Source: Coriaria nepalensis (lineage: Eukaryota > Streptophyta > Magnoliopsida > Cucurbitales > Coriariaceae). From it: a stretch of DNA of 64,000 bases. The notes below the pieces were generated by a model that saw nothing but the letters and a program-made list of their open reading frames with translations, was not told the origin of the DNA and made no database searches. Shown piece after piece: positions 44,905 to 56,322 of the stretch. The stretch lies in assembly GCA_027186245.1 (NCBI GenBank), contig CP114488.1:1686501-1750500 (forward strand), given 5' to 3'. The position numbers were made by a program, and so were the translations under genes. Within the stretch, counting starts at the first letter, position 1; every line of letters begins with the position of its first letter.

Positions 44905-46400
44905 GAGAGAAGAAGCTCCCTCACAGGGAGAGTGTTTTAGTTGCAGAGCGAGTGAGAGAGGGAAAGAGTTTTTATTTTTTGGCCAAAAGAAAGAGAGGGA
45001 TTTACGGAGGAGGGGATAGGGGTAGTTGAATTCGAAGGAGTAAAACGGTGCGTTTAGTTGTTGGGCCGGGCCTGATACAAATATGTTAATCTAATAAATT
45101 GGATTTAAATTAAAACGCGCTAATTTCAAAAAAACAGCTCCCTCCCTCCCTCCCTAACGCGCGTGAAACATAACGATCAGCTTCTCCATCTAATGATAAG
45201 CTATTCTTTCTAACGTGACATGGAAATTAGGTTGAGGCCAAATCCCCCTTGGTCCGTAGTAACCGGTTTGTGGTCTAACTTAAATGATCCGGGCTTTTAT
45301 TCGGTTTCATATGTGGGTTATTGTATTTATTCTTTTTATCCGGTTCAATTTTAGAAATATTTAATGATTATAATCTCTTTGCGTGATTTATATTAGTTTG
45401 ATGATTATAATCTCTTTTTCTTGTTAATTATATTTGATTGTTTCTTTGATTTTTAATAATTACTTAAAAATTGTATCTCCTTTTGTGTTATAGAAATTTA
45501 TATAATTTTTTGAAATTTAATGTAATTAAAGATAAATTTATCTCAAAGATTTTGACTTAATTTAGATCTATTACGGTGTTATAGTACTCATGAATCTGAA
45601 CTTCAAAATCAGCCAAAAATCTAAATCATTCCGATCGGTATAATTTTGTTCGAACCGATTCTGTTTCGCTCTTTTACTATCTTGTATACCTTTTCTGTAA
45701 TTTTGTATGAAAAGATCTGACTTTGTATTTTCAGTTTCTGTTTTCTTTAATTGTATATTTGGATTATTTGTATATTGACTTTGTACAGTTTCTTTGATAT
45801 TTCAGGCTATAAAATCATAACATAATGTTATTCCATTACTAAGCATTTAAGCTGGTTCTTTAGGGGAGAGAGAGAAAGAGAGCTAGAGAGAGAGAGGGAA
45901 TATGCATAGCTTGAATTGAAAGGTTTCCGTAAACGATGGAAAGGGAAAAGCAGGAGTCGCAGTTGACAATAAATCATGGTTATCACAATTCCATTTTGTT
46001 TTTCTCGTCCCTTTCATTTCACTTTCTCTCTCTTTCCCCTCATTTTCTTCTTCCTCTTCTTACTTTCTCTGTTTTAACTTTTTTTTTTCTTACTGATCTG
46101 GGTCCATTTAGTTTCTTCTTCTTCCAAGCTAGAATGTAATCAGGTACCTCTCTCTCTCTCTCTCTCTCTCTACCCACCCTTTTGATTCACATCCTGACAT
46201 TTTTCATACTGATTTTTGGTCGATATAGTGAATGCTGTTCTGACCCATTTGAAAAGTTTAGATATGTTTAGAAGAAGTATAAAAAAATCTTGAAATTCCA
46301 TGCCTTTTCTGATGAAGAAGAAGAACAATAACTCTTGCTTCTAAATCGATATTTGATTTTTTTTTTTTTTTTTTTTGTTTCCCCTACATTTAACAGAATT
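44905..46400. other. Intergenic and possible promoter DNA
   Basis: CT-rich DNA just upstream of the MurE start (44905-45170) looks like a leader and promoter. AT-rich sequence follows, then GA/CT microsatellites at about 45865-45900 and 46147-46171. These resemble a plant 5' UTR leading into the gene relic at 46.4-47.2 kb. Confidence 0.45.
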
Positions 46401-46428
46401 CATAGCTCTGGTTTTTCTTTTACATGCA

Positions 46429-47165
46429 GAATCCAGAAAGTACGGAAACGAAGCTAATTCTCACCCCGGGGTTCAATGTAAGTTCCGGAAAGTCAATTTC
46501 ACATGCTTCCTGAATTCACACGGAACTTATTTGATTCACAGTATTGATATGTTTCTTACATGACTGCTTTCAACTATAAGATGGTTTCCGAGCAGCCGAA
46601 AAAGATAAGGATTAATGAAAAAACTGAAGTGAATCCCATGAAAAAATGTAACAAAACATCTGCATCAGAAGGAATATCTAGATATAAAAATCAGAGATTT
46701 TACGGATGTAGAAACATCAGCTGTCGAAAAGAATAGCGGCTTAAAGCCGAGCCGTACTAGCATTCGTTATTGTGCTAAGTCATGTACTAAGCAGGGAATT
46801 ATGAAACGGGGTTTTTGGTTAAGTCATGTACTGAGAAAGATGAGACGTGTTATGAGGCTTGGAAGAAAAGAGCGGCAAATCCCAATTAGTAAAGAAGAAG
46901 ATTTTTTCCGATGGAGAACTGGACAGAGCTAGAGAGAACGAAGAACCAAAAGATGGGAGAATATTACATGTTTTTCAGACTATGATGTTTTACTTCCGAA
47001 AAATCAGGAAGTTAGTCTTAGTACTACTACTCCAGAGATGAGATAATCCCCTTTAGCAATGATCAAATAGTCTGAGAAAAACGAGTCCAAGCTTCAAAAA
47101 GAAGAGACAGAAAGGTTGAAATACATTGGCAATGATCTACTGCTCGATAGCCCTGAAACCTAACC
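46429..47165 (+). pseudogene. Probable decayed or unrecognised gene, coding traces in shifting frames
   Basis: Coding-like segments occur in order on the plus strand. A candidate exon at 46429-46477 (acceptor ACATGCAG|, donor |GTAAGTTC) comes first. Later come DVETSAVEKNSGLKPSRTSI then RYCAKSC (about 46700-46800), CTEKDETCYEAWKKRAANPN (about 46825-46886, different frame), and LVKKKIFSDGELDRAREN then FQTMMFYFRKIRKLVLVLLL (about 46887-47037, a further frame). In-frame stops and at least two single-base shifts separate them. Composition (Lys/Glu/Ser, then a hydrophobic-basic helix) looks protein-like, but I recognise no family. It may be a pseudogene, or a gene whose sequence here carries indels. 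Confidence 0.3.
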
Positions 47166-47329
47166 GGCTAAGTTTCATCTAAGTTCTAAAGGTTTGCTTT
47201 TCTCTGTTTCCATCTTTTCTATTCTACACCCCCCCAATTCTCCTCTGTTTTATTCAACTAGATTTTTTAAACTGGAATCTTAATATAATATAAGATTTGA
47301 ATTGATTGAACTTGTTCAATTAAGAGATT

Positions 47330-48110
47330 GCAATTCTTAAGACTTAAAGATACATGGTTAATATGAAAAGTCAACGACTTAAGATTTAGGGTTAAGGTGA
47401 AAAATATTAAGTATTAGAGTTTGGTCTTAAATCCCAAATCTTAAAACTTAGATATTATAATTAAAGTTTAGGGTTTAGTACTAAATACTAAAGCCCAAGT
47501 ATTAGAATTTTCATATTAATCCTATATCTTAAATCCTAAGATTTAGTCTTAAATCTTAAATCCTAAGATTTAGTCTTAAATCTTAAATCCTAATACTTGA
47601 TTATTTCATCTTAACCCTATTTCATTTCATATTAACTCTAAATCCAAATTCTAACGATTTCATACTAAATCCTAAACCCTAAGTCTTAAATCATAAACCT
47701 TAATTCCAATAAATTCATACTAAACCTTAAACCTAAAGACTTGAACGGTAAGCCATAATTCTAACAAATTCATATTAAATCATAAATCTTAAGTCTTGAT
47801 TTTTTCCTTTTAACCATAAACCCAAATTCTTAAAAAATTATATTAAACCCTAAATCTAACAAATTCATACTAAAACTTAAACCCTAAGACTTTAACCCTC
47901 AACCATAATTCTAACAAATTCATACTAAATCTTAAACTTTAAGTCTTAAGTCTTAAACCCTAAGTCTTGGTCATTTCCTCTTAACCATATATCTTAAACC
48001 TTTCATATTAATCATAAACACCCTAAATCCTATGTTTTATACCTTAAGTCTTAAATCTTAAGAAATAATAAGTATTAGACTTTTTATCTTAAATCTTAAC
48101 CCTAAACCTT
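47330..48110. repeat. Degenerate array of CTTAAACCCTAA-like motifs (telomere-repeat-like)
   Basis: Dozens of imperfect, variably spaced copies of motifs such as AAATCCTAAG, AAACCCTAAG, TTAGGGTT and AAATCTTAAG, in both orientations but mostly TAAACCCTAA-like towards the right. A 33-bp sub-unit is duplicated at about 47515-47590 (CTTAAATCCTAAGATTTAGT). They resemble plant telomere repeats (CCCTAAA) but are too diverged to be a recent interstitial telomere. Confidence 0.6.
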
Positions 48111-48119
48111 TAAAGGAGT

Positions 48120-49790
48120 GTTGACTATTCTATCTAGATTTCTCAATTGCTCGATAATTCATTCTTAAAGGGATAATCAAGCAACCAAAAATTTTGGACA
48201 AAATTGTTTGAGCAACTTTAAAGATATGGAAGTAATGAAGCAAAGTGATTGAAAAACAAGAACATAGGAAAATGAATGCTTGAAATCAGCAAACAATGTT
48301 AGAACAACTTTAAATGAGTCATCGAGCAATAAGAAATCAATACATAGTGTTATCATTCTGCATTTAATTCTCAATTGCTTGATGGTTCTCTTTAGATAGT
48401 CATTGAGCAATTGTGAATGAGGTGACATAGCGCTAAAACTCCTTGTTTTTAACAGTCGATGTATCAATACAAACTTATTAATAAATAATCATATTACAAA
48501 CATAATTTGTAAGAACATTTTTCATAAAAATTGAGAATTGAATTTGATAAGGTAAAAATTTGATTACATCAAAATCATTAAATACAATAAGATTAATCAA
48601 ATCAGATCACCCTTATTGGAGGCTCGAGGGGTTCATGAATTGGATATTATCGGGAATGTCTCAATCAATGGATGGTGGTATATAATAGATTGAATCTTCA
48701 TACGTTTGCCTCTAATTCTAAGTCGTGTAGTATTCTAAATGTCCCATTCATATTTTGGTTATTTCTTATGTATAGCGGGAAAGACAACAATTTACTCGAT
48801 AGCTTGTACAATAGTTGCAACCCGAATTCATTATGATCTATGTCGATAGAATCATATATAACTTCCAATCATTTAGTGTACATGACATTATATTTAATCG
48901 AAGCCCTAATTGATCTATTTGTTCTATTTATATGCAAATACCATAAATTCTCTTTCTCACTTAGTTTCACATTCTCATTTCATTCACCATAAAAATATAT
49001 CATTACGAATAATGTTTTCATTTATGTACAAGGAAAAGTATAAAGAAAATCAGTTTTCTTGATTAGAATGATTGAAATAAATGAATTACATATTGATGTT
49101 CGATGGTTCCAATATTAATAATGATCAATTGCTCAATATTTTATTAGTTTAAAAGTTTTAATAATACTCGATTGCTTAATATTTTATTAATTCAAAAATT
49201 TCAATAATTCTTAATTACTCGATATCCTTACAGACTTAAAGAGTATTAAGCAATCAAGTAAAACAAGCTCATATTTCTAAATTTCCAAATTTAGATTTTA
49301 GAAGGGATTAGAGAAAGGGAAGACGAAGTGTTTTTTATTTTAAAATATATTAATGAAATTTTTTTTTCATATTTATTATATAAATTTAATTAAAATAAAT
49401 TATATTTGCAAAAAATATTTTAAGTGAGTCTAATCTTTTAAATAATTTTTTTTTAGTCAGCTTTTCAAATACTCTCTTTATTATACTTTTTCCTAATAAT
49501 AAATAAATTATTTTTTCAAAGTAATCAAATTATTTTTTCAAAGTAATCAAATTATTTTTTCAAAGTAATCAAATTATTTTTACAAAGAACGAGACTAAGG
49601 ATAGTCATTTTTCATGGGTTTATGATTAATTTTATATTTTATTAAATAAATAAATTATTTAATTTAAAATCATTAACCGTAAGTAAATTCAAAAATCTTA
49701 ATGACAGATTAATTTATTTAACAAAATTAAAGATTATAATAAGAATCCTTTAGGTCTACTTCCCGCCGATACCACATGCAAAACCCTTTC
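48120..49790. other. AT-rich intergenic DNA
   Basis: No coding sequence recognised. Related phrases about 'caattgctcgat' and 'gagcaat' recur between about 48140 and 49250, suggesting an old, decayed repeat. A 22-bp tandem repeat occurs at 49505-49587. The last 60 nt carry CT-rich leader sequence of the next gene. Confidence 0.5.
49505..49587. repeat. 22-bp tandem repeat, about 3.8 copies
   Basis: Unit AAATTATTTTTTCAAAGTAATC repeated three times exactly, plus a partial copy with one change. It lies about 290 nt upstream of the GMP synthase ATG. Confidence 0.9.
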
Positions 49791-49879
49791 CCCTCTCACC
49801 TTAAACCCTCTATCCTCACTCTCTCCACCATCTAACACCCATTAACCCTAACCCACTCTCCGCCGCCTCCGGCCAAACC

Positions 49880-52861
49880 ATGGACCCAAAAGCTGTAAAG
49901 TCCGACCTCGTTTTAATCCTCGACTTCGGCTCCCAGTACACTCACCTCATCACTCGCCGAATCCGATCCCTCAACATCTTCTCCCTCTGTATTTCCGGCA
50001 CTTCCCCTCTCAAATCCATCACCGATCTCAACCCTAAAGTCGTCATCCTCTCCGGCGGGCCCCACTCCGTCCACACCCCGGACTCGCCCAGCTTCCCGGC
50101 CGGGTTTGTGGACTGGGCCGAGTCTAACAAGGTCCATGTTCTGGGTATCTGCTACGGGCTGCAATTGATCGTCCAGAGGCTGGGTGGTGTGGTGAAGGTA
50201 GGCGAGAAGCAAGAGTATGGAAGGATGGAGATTGTGGTGGAGAGGGGGGATTGTGGGTTGTTTGGGTCGAAGAAGGTTGGGGATAGTCAGGTTGTTTGGA
50301 TGAGTCATGGTGATGAGGTGGCGGTTTTGCCGGATGGGTTTGAGGTTGTGGCGAGGAGCCAGCAAGGTGCTGTGGCTGGTGTTGAGAATCAGTTGAGGCG
50401 GTTTTATGGGTTGCAATATCATCCTGAGGTAATTTAAATTGGGTTTTTGCATGTTATTGTTATGTAATTTAGTAGTGATAAGATGTTTTGTTTGTGACTA
50501 GAAAATTGAGCTCTGTTTTTTGTTTTCTGATGATCTATTTGTATTGAAAAGTAGCATTTTGGGAAATTGAAGATAGAACATGAAATTGAAGCTTCAGGTT
50601 TTAGTTGTGAGGTGGCATTATTAAGTAGAAGTTTCTTATCAGATGTTGGGATGGAGTCACTGAGTATTATGGGTAAATTGTTTTTAATGGTGGAAAAGAT
50701 TGTGCTTTAATTGTCAAAAATTTGTTTTTGATTACTAGCTTTTAGACTAGCAAATTGTTTAAGTGGATTTGCACTTAGAGATGGGATTCTGAGGGAGTAC
50801 AAAAGTATTATTTTGAAGAAAAATTTTAAGTAAACTAGTTCAATTTTGTTTGATTACTAAATAAGTGTTCAGAAACCACGAGCAGTTACAAAAGAAAAAT
50901 AATTCTCATTTCATATCTTTCAATGTCTGGTAAATAGCTGAAATTTCCATACCGTGCGTTATGTTTAAGTGATTGAAATTTCGTAATTGTTTTAGCAATT
51001 CAACATTTATTTTAGAATGAGAGTTGACATTTTTATTGTACATTCTGCAGGTCACACATTCTCCAGAAGGGATGGAAACGCTTCGCCATTTTCTCTTCAA
51101 TGTTTGTGAAGTCTCTGCGGGCTGGAAGATGGAAAATGTACTGGATGAAGAAATCAAAGTGATTAAAGAAACAGTGGGGCCCGAAGAACACGTCATATGT
51201 GCCTTATCAGGGGGTGTGGATTCCACAGTTGCTGCCACTCTTGTTCACAAGGCTATTGGAGAAAGGCTTCACTGTATTTTTGTTGACAATGGTTTGTTGA
51301 GGTGAGAAAGTAATAAATCTTGGAAGATGGAGAAATGGATTTTAATCAACTAACATATTATGAGGTTTTGTACTAGGCATATCATGCATAGGAGGAATTC
51401 TACACTACACATGAAGTAGATACTTCTACACTAAGATCAAGCTACATTAGTGCAAAAAGTTTTATATTGTCAGAAGTTGTTGATGTGGCTTCATCTTAGC
51501 TGACAGACTATTATACTCCATTTGTAGGCTAGAATGTCTTTGAAATTCTAGTTTAGGTAATTTAAATTTGTGCAAACTGAATAATAGCTCGATCCTAAGG
51601 GTAGACTGGATTTAATGTTGTGATCAACATTTGATGTTCTGTTTTAGCCCTTTCCCTTTCTGGGTCATTTTTTACCTTTCCAAAAATCTTGACAATCTCT
51701 TTCTTCATACATTTTCTAATTGTTCTTTCTTTTCTCTTGTTATTAGGTACAAGGAAAGGGAACGTGTAATGGAAACCTTCGAAAGAGACCTCCATTTACC
51801 TGTCACTTGCGTCGATGCAACCGATGAGTTCCTCACTAAGCTCAAAGGTGTGGTTGATCCTGAGATGAAAAGAAAGATAATCGGGAAAGAATTCATCTCC
51901 ATCTTTGATTCCTTCGCTCAAGAACTAGAGCACAAGTTAGGGTCAAGACCTTCTTACTTAGTACAAGGCACCCTATATCCTGATGTAATTGAATCTTGTC
52001 CTCCCCCTGGAAGTGGAAGAACCCATTCCCACACAATCAAGAGCCATCACAATGTTGGAGGGCTCCCTAAAGACATGAAACTAAAGCTTATTGAGCCACT
52101 TAAACTTCTATTTAAAGATGAGGTATTTTTTCACTAAACGATTCCTTCTAATCAATTTCATGCTTCTTAAGTTCTCATATACTTATATTCTTCTATATTG
52201 GGTTTCATTGTTCAAGGTACGCCAGTTGGGCCGCATAATGAATGTACCTGAGCCATTTTTGAAACGACACCCTTTTCCAGGGCCGGGCCTAGCAGTTCGA
52301 GTATTAGGTGATGTCACTGAAGGGAATGCCTTGGATATCCTCCGCCAGGTCAGCTTCTAGTTAATCATGGTGATTTGAACAAATTTTATGTTTTTCAAAT
52401 GCATGTTAAGATTTATTTGTTGTAATTATTATTTTTTGTTCCGGACTTTCATTTTCAGGTTGATGAGATTTTCATTCAGTCAATAAAGAGCGCTGGGCTT
52501 TATGATACGATATGGCAAGCTTTTGCGGTCTTTTTGCCCGTTAGATCGGTTGGAGTACAAGGCGATCAGAGAACCCATTCGCATGTCGTGGCTCTAAGAG
52601 CTGTTACAAGTCAGGATGGAATGACTGCAGATTGGTAAAACTCTTATTTATTATATGATTTGAACCACATGGAACTTCTGAAGTATATAAGAACCTTTGC
52701 CATTCGATGGGATAAATTTGGGATTGTGGAATTGCAGGTATTATTTTGAGCACAAGTTTCTGGATGATGTTGCTCGGAAGATTTGCAACAGTGTTCGAGG
52801 AGTAAACCGGGTTGTTCAAGACATTACCTCAAAGCCTCCATCAACAATTGAATGGGAATGA
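49880..52861 (+). CDS. GMPS: GMP synthase (glutamine-hydrolysing)
   Basis: Six exons (first 49880-50428; others begin near 51051, 51748, 52218, 52459 and 52739) splice in frame to about 530 residues. The N-terminal class I glutamine amidotransferase has the nucleophile Cys in GICYGLQL and the His-Glu pair in YHPEV, where exon 1 ends. The ATP pyrophosphatase domain follows, with PP-loop SGGVDST and DNGLLR, then the dimerisation domain with [29 protein letters not shown] and the C-terminal PPSTIEWE. It converts XMP, glutamine and ATP to GMP in cytosolic purine synthesis. All catalytic residues are intact. The leader contains telo-box-like TTAACCCTAACCC (about 49841), common in plant housekeeping and growth genes. 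Position matches At1g63660. A long antisense ORF over exon 1 is a GC-composition shadow. Confidence 0.96.
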
Positions 52862-55260
52862 TCATATTCTTGTTTAGTATACAGAAGATGTAGAGTAGTG
52901 ATAGATGAATGATGGGTTTGATTCTTTTTTTTTTTTTTCCTCTTAATGCTTTTTCTGGGATTTTCAACCTTGTTAAACTTCTAAACCATCCCTAATTGAC
53001 GATTTTTGTTATATGGGTCCATCAAGCAAGCCCATGACATTAAGTGAACAACTACATGTCGGTTTGATTTGAATCATTGTAGCCTAACATCCATATGTCT
53101 TTTTCTTCAGCTTGGAGAAAAAAGGACATCTGGAAGAAGCCCAAAACCCCCCTTTAACAAGTTTGAAGGTCAACTTAATTTTAATCTTAAATTTTTATTT
53201 CTCAAAATTCTGTTATGACCCCCACATATTACAAAATTTCATATTTCTAAAATTTAAGTAAAATTCAGTTTATTTTACAATTCGGGTTTAGAGTATCTAA
53301 TTTACGTACTACATAGATCTGATATTTTACGTCATATTTTAACCGTTGGATTTTAATTAAATATATCTAACGGTATTTATTAATATGGTATTTAAAATAT
53401 AAGTTTCATCTATTTTTATTATTATTCCGATCATTATATTAAAATGAGCCTAATCTTAATAACGCATATCTAATTTAAAAAAAAATGTAGATCAAGATCC
53501 CAAACTCGATTGGGCATCATCTTACGAATTGAGCTGTCATGCTGATGTGGCCGATAAGAAGTAAGTATTTGGTATAATTTTTGCTCTGGATAATTTTGAT
53601 ATATAACTTAATGATATCTAATTAATTTAAATTTCATGTTATTTATATATTCTTAACATATTCTGTGATTCTGTTAACAAAAACAGTTTTCAAGAAAATA
53701 CTTGAAGTATTTTTCTTGTATTCGAAATATTATAAATCATGAGTCCAACTCGAACTTCAAATTCTATTTTTTGTTTTGTTCTTTGCAAAATTCATTAATG
53801 TCTGAAGAAATGATACCCAGATTTCTTCATCTTCTTCTGCTTTACGCCCTAAATTCGCAGGGGGAAGAGAAAGTTTACTCAGTTCCGGCGGCGGATTGGT
53901 ATTTCGACGATGTAGTGTCAGTGATAAACGACGATGATGGTGATGAAAGATTGAAGATTGAAGATTGAAGATTGAAGATTGAAGATTGAAGATTGAAGAT
54001 TGAAGATTGAAGATTGAAGATTGAAGATTGAAGAGGACTCGAGGACTCTCATTCTGATAATGAGCGCTGCTACTAATAAAGCTTCATCAATAATGGAGAA
54101 GGTGAAGATTCATGAAACCAACTTATTAGGGGTTTTCATCAATGTTTAAGCTTTTAAGACGAAAATCTCTTGTACTTATGGTGGTGGCTGTAGAGAGTCT
54201 CATGGTAGTGGGTTTTTTAGCAACCTGTACCAAAAGTATAGATTTCTGATTAATACGGGTAAGCCCCCATGTAGCTTTTAATATTACGGATGAACCCCTA
54301 TTTTAACGTACGAAACTACAAAATAGTCCAAACAACACTCAACATTTACATTATAGTTATCGAAATTTTAAACTACTATTATGCACTCATTCCTTCTCAC
54401 TCGTTCTCAATTAAAGTAACTTAAAACTTAGGGAAAGAAAATAAAAGGTTATCTTAAGTTTTCAGAAAGATGAATGAAAAAGACATTTGTTCTTCAATGC
54501 AACAAGACATAATATTGATGGAAGCATTTTACTTTATAATAAAAAAATAATTATAGAAATTTGTTCTTCTAACTTAAGATCAATTGAAATCAATGAAGTG
54601 ACACATTTATATATATATATATATATTAAGTTACTAAGATTTAAGTTTCAGATATGAAAAATATTTTTCATTTATATTTTAATTATAAAAGTAAAAATAA
54701 ATCATAAATTTTATCCCATATCAATTATTCATTTAATTAGATATAAGTAAATTATCAAATAAATCATAAGTATAATTTGATATATTACTTTATTTTTATC
54801 GAATAAATCATAAGTATATCCGATCTATACTTCTAAAAGTCTACATATCTCTTACAACTCTTGATGGGATTTAGATTTTTCATTAATAAATGTAAGTCTA
54901 GTAACTAATTAGCAATGGAAGGCATTTCATTTTTCAATATCATCAAACGTTGTTTCAATGTTTCTTCATCTTTAAAAAATGGGTCGAATTGAAAGATTAA
55001 TTCATAATGTGATGCGTAAATTTGATTAAATATTTTTTTTTATATATCAAGACGTGACATTTAATTTGGTCAAATTAGGAGGACTAAATTGCAAAAGGAA
55101 TGTTGATTCTATATATAAATTATTTATTCCTGTGAAATAAAGAATTAAAATTGGTCTTACTCCCAATCTGATATTCAATATCGGACCGATACTTATATCT
55201 AATCCGATATAAAAAAATTATATTAGTACTTGATCCGGAACTAGAAGAGAACTACTCCAA
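52862..55260. other. Intergenic, 2.4 kb
   Basis: Holds the GMP synthase 3' UTR, AT-rich DNA, an 88-codon ORF at 53702-53968 of unknown origin (SEEMIPRFLHLLLLYALNSQ near its middle) whose end runs into a heptanucleotide array, and more AT-rich DNA with (AT)n near 54608-54627. No gene is confidently supported. Confidence 0.5.
53949..54032. repeat. Perfect heptanucleotide array (GATTGAA)12
   Basis: Twelve uninterrupted copies of the 7-bp unit. The first copies overlap the last codons of the small ORF at 53702-53968, which ends after LKIED when the array brings in a stop in that frame. Perfect periodicity suggests recent expansion. Confidence 0.95.
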
Positions 55261-55268
55261 TTTGTTAG

Positions 55269-55277
55269 GGCGGGAAA
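55269..55277 (-). promoter_or_regulatory. E2F-type site upstream of the kinesin gene
   Basis: GGCGGGAAA on the plus strand is TTTCCCGCC on the minus, the canonical plant E2F/DP site. It lies about 230-300 nt upstream of the probable first leader exon (from about 55500) of the kinesin-14 gene, consistent with cell-cycle-linked transcription. Confidence 0.5.
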
Positions 55278-55499
55278 TTTTAACAACCGGTTTTTGTTTT
55301 ATATCCTTAAATTTGTCGGTTTCTGCTTTAAATAATTAAATCGAAAGGTTTTTGAAATGTGGGAAAGGGCTAAATTGGTAAATATTTAAGAGTACAGGTC
55401 CTTTTCTGAAAATAGTAGGGGAATACAGGAGAATTCCTCTGATAATATTCCCATTTTTTTTTTGTTTTTATCTTTCTAAAATTTTCCTCCGAAACAAAC

Positions 55500-56322
55500 A
55501 CACTTCTGTCCGTTCTCTGAAATCTCGGAACAAAATTGTGGCCTGAAAAGCGAAAGGAATTTAGTTTTCTTTAATCTTCTTCCCAATTTTCCTCCAAAGC
55601 GGATCGAAAAACCTCCATTTCGGTCTGTTTTGGTTAGCATTTCTTGTTTAATTTATCTTTTTCTCGTTTTCAATCTCTTCGATTCGATCTCTCTCCCATT
55701 ATCAGCTCCGCAAAGAAGATTTCGCCGTTAATTCTCAAAGATCTCTGAAAAATACCTGCATTTTACAATATACATCCTCAGGTTCGTAGTATTTTCTAAA
55801 TTTTTCTGTCCAAATAGCTGAACCAGCTAGAATTTTCTTGTGGATCTATTTTCATCTTCATATTTTCTTTTTTTGAGTTTTAATTTCTAAAGTTTTCTTT
55901 TCCTTTTTTTCTGCAATTGCGGGGGGAAGAGTATACATAACTATTTTAGTATTTTACTTTTCTGGTTCTTTTTTTTTTTTCTTTGATAAGATTAATTCGT
56001 GTGAATCAGTTGGGTTTGGTTTGGGTGTATGTTCTAAGAGAAATGTATAGGAAAAGGAAAGCTAGAGGTCTTGCACTGTGTTCTAATATTATTTTGTTAT
56101 ATTAATCTGATTATCTAAGCTCAAAGACCAAGTTTTATTAGGATATAGGGTTAAAATGCAGAAGCACCTATACGACAAAATTATTGATTCTATGAACATG
56201 TAGATTGATTAGTCTTTATATGGCCTAACAGTGTTTATTTAATCTTCGTGTGTAAGGTTACTTCTTGTAGAACTGTTTCCTAGTTGATTGTCGAAATAAG
56301 TTTTTCTCTGAGGGTTCTTGTC
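55500..56322 (+). promoter_or_regulatory. 5' leader of the kinesin gene with probable leader intron
   Basis: A pyrimidine-rich leader from about 55500 ends in ATCCTCAG|GTTCGTAG near 55780, a good donor. An acceptor-like TTTCCTAG at about 56283 precedes a short segment leading directly to the ATG at 56323. The intron would be about 500 nt and is wholly non-coding. Confidence 0.45.

Noticed and set aside
49913..50452. A 179-codon minus-strand ORF opposite GMP synthase exon 1
   Set aside because: It is a mirror of a GC-rich conserved coding exon; its translation resembles no known protein and lacks promoter or splice context.
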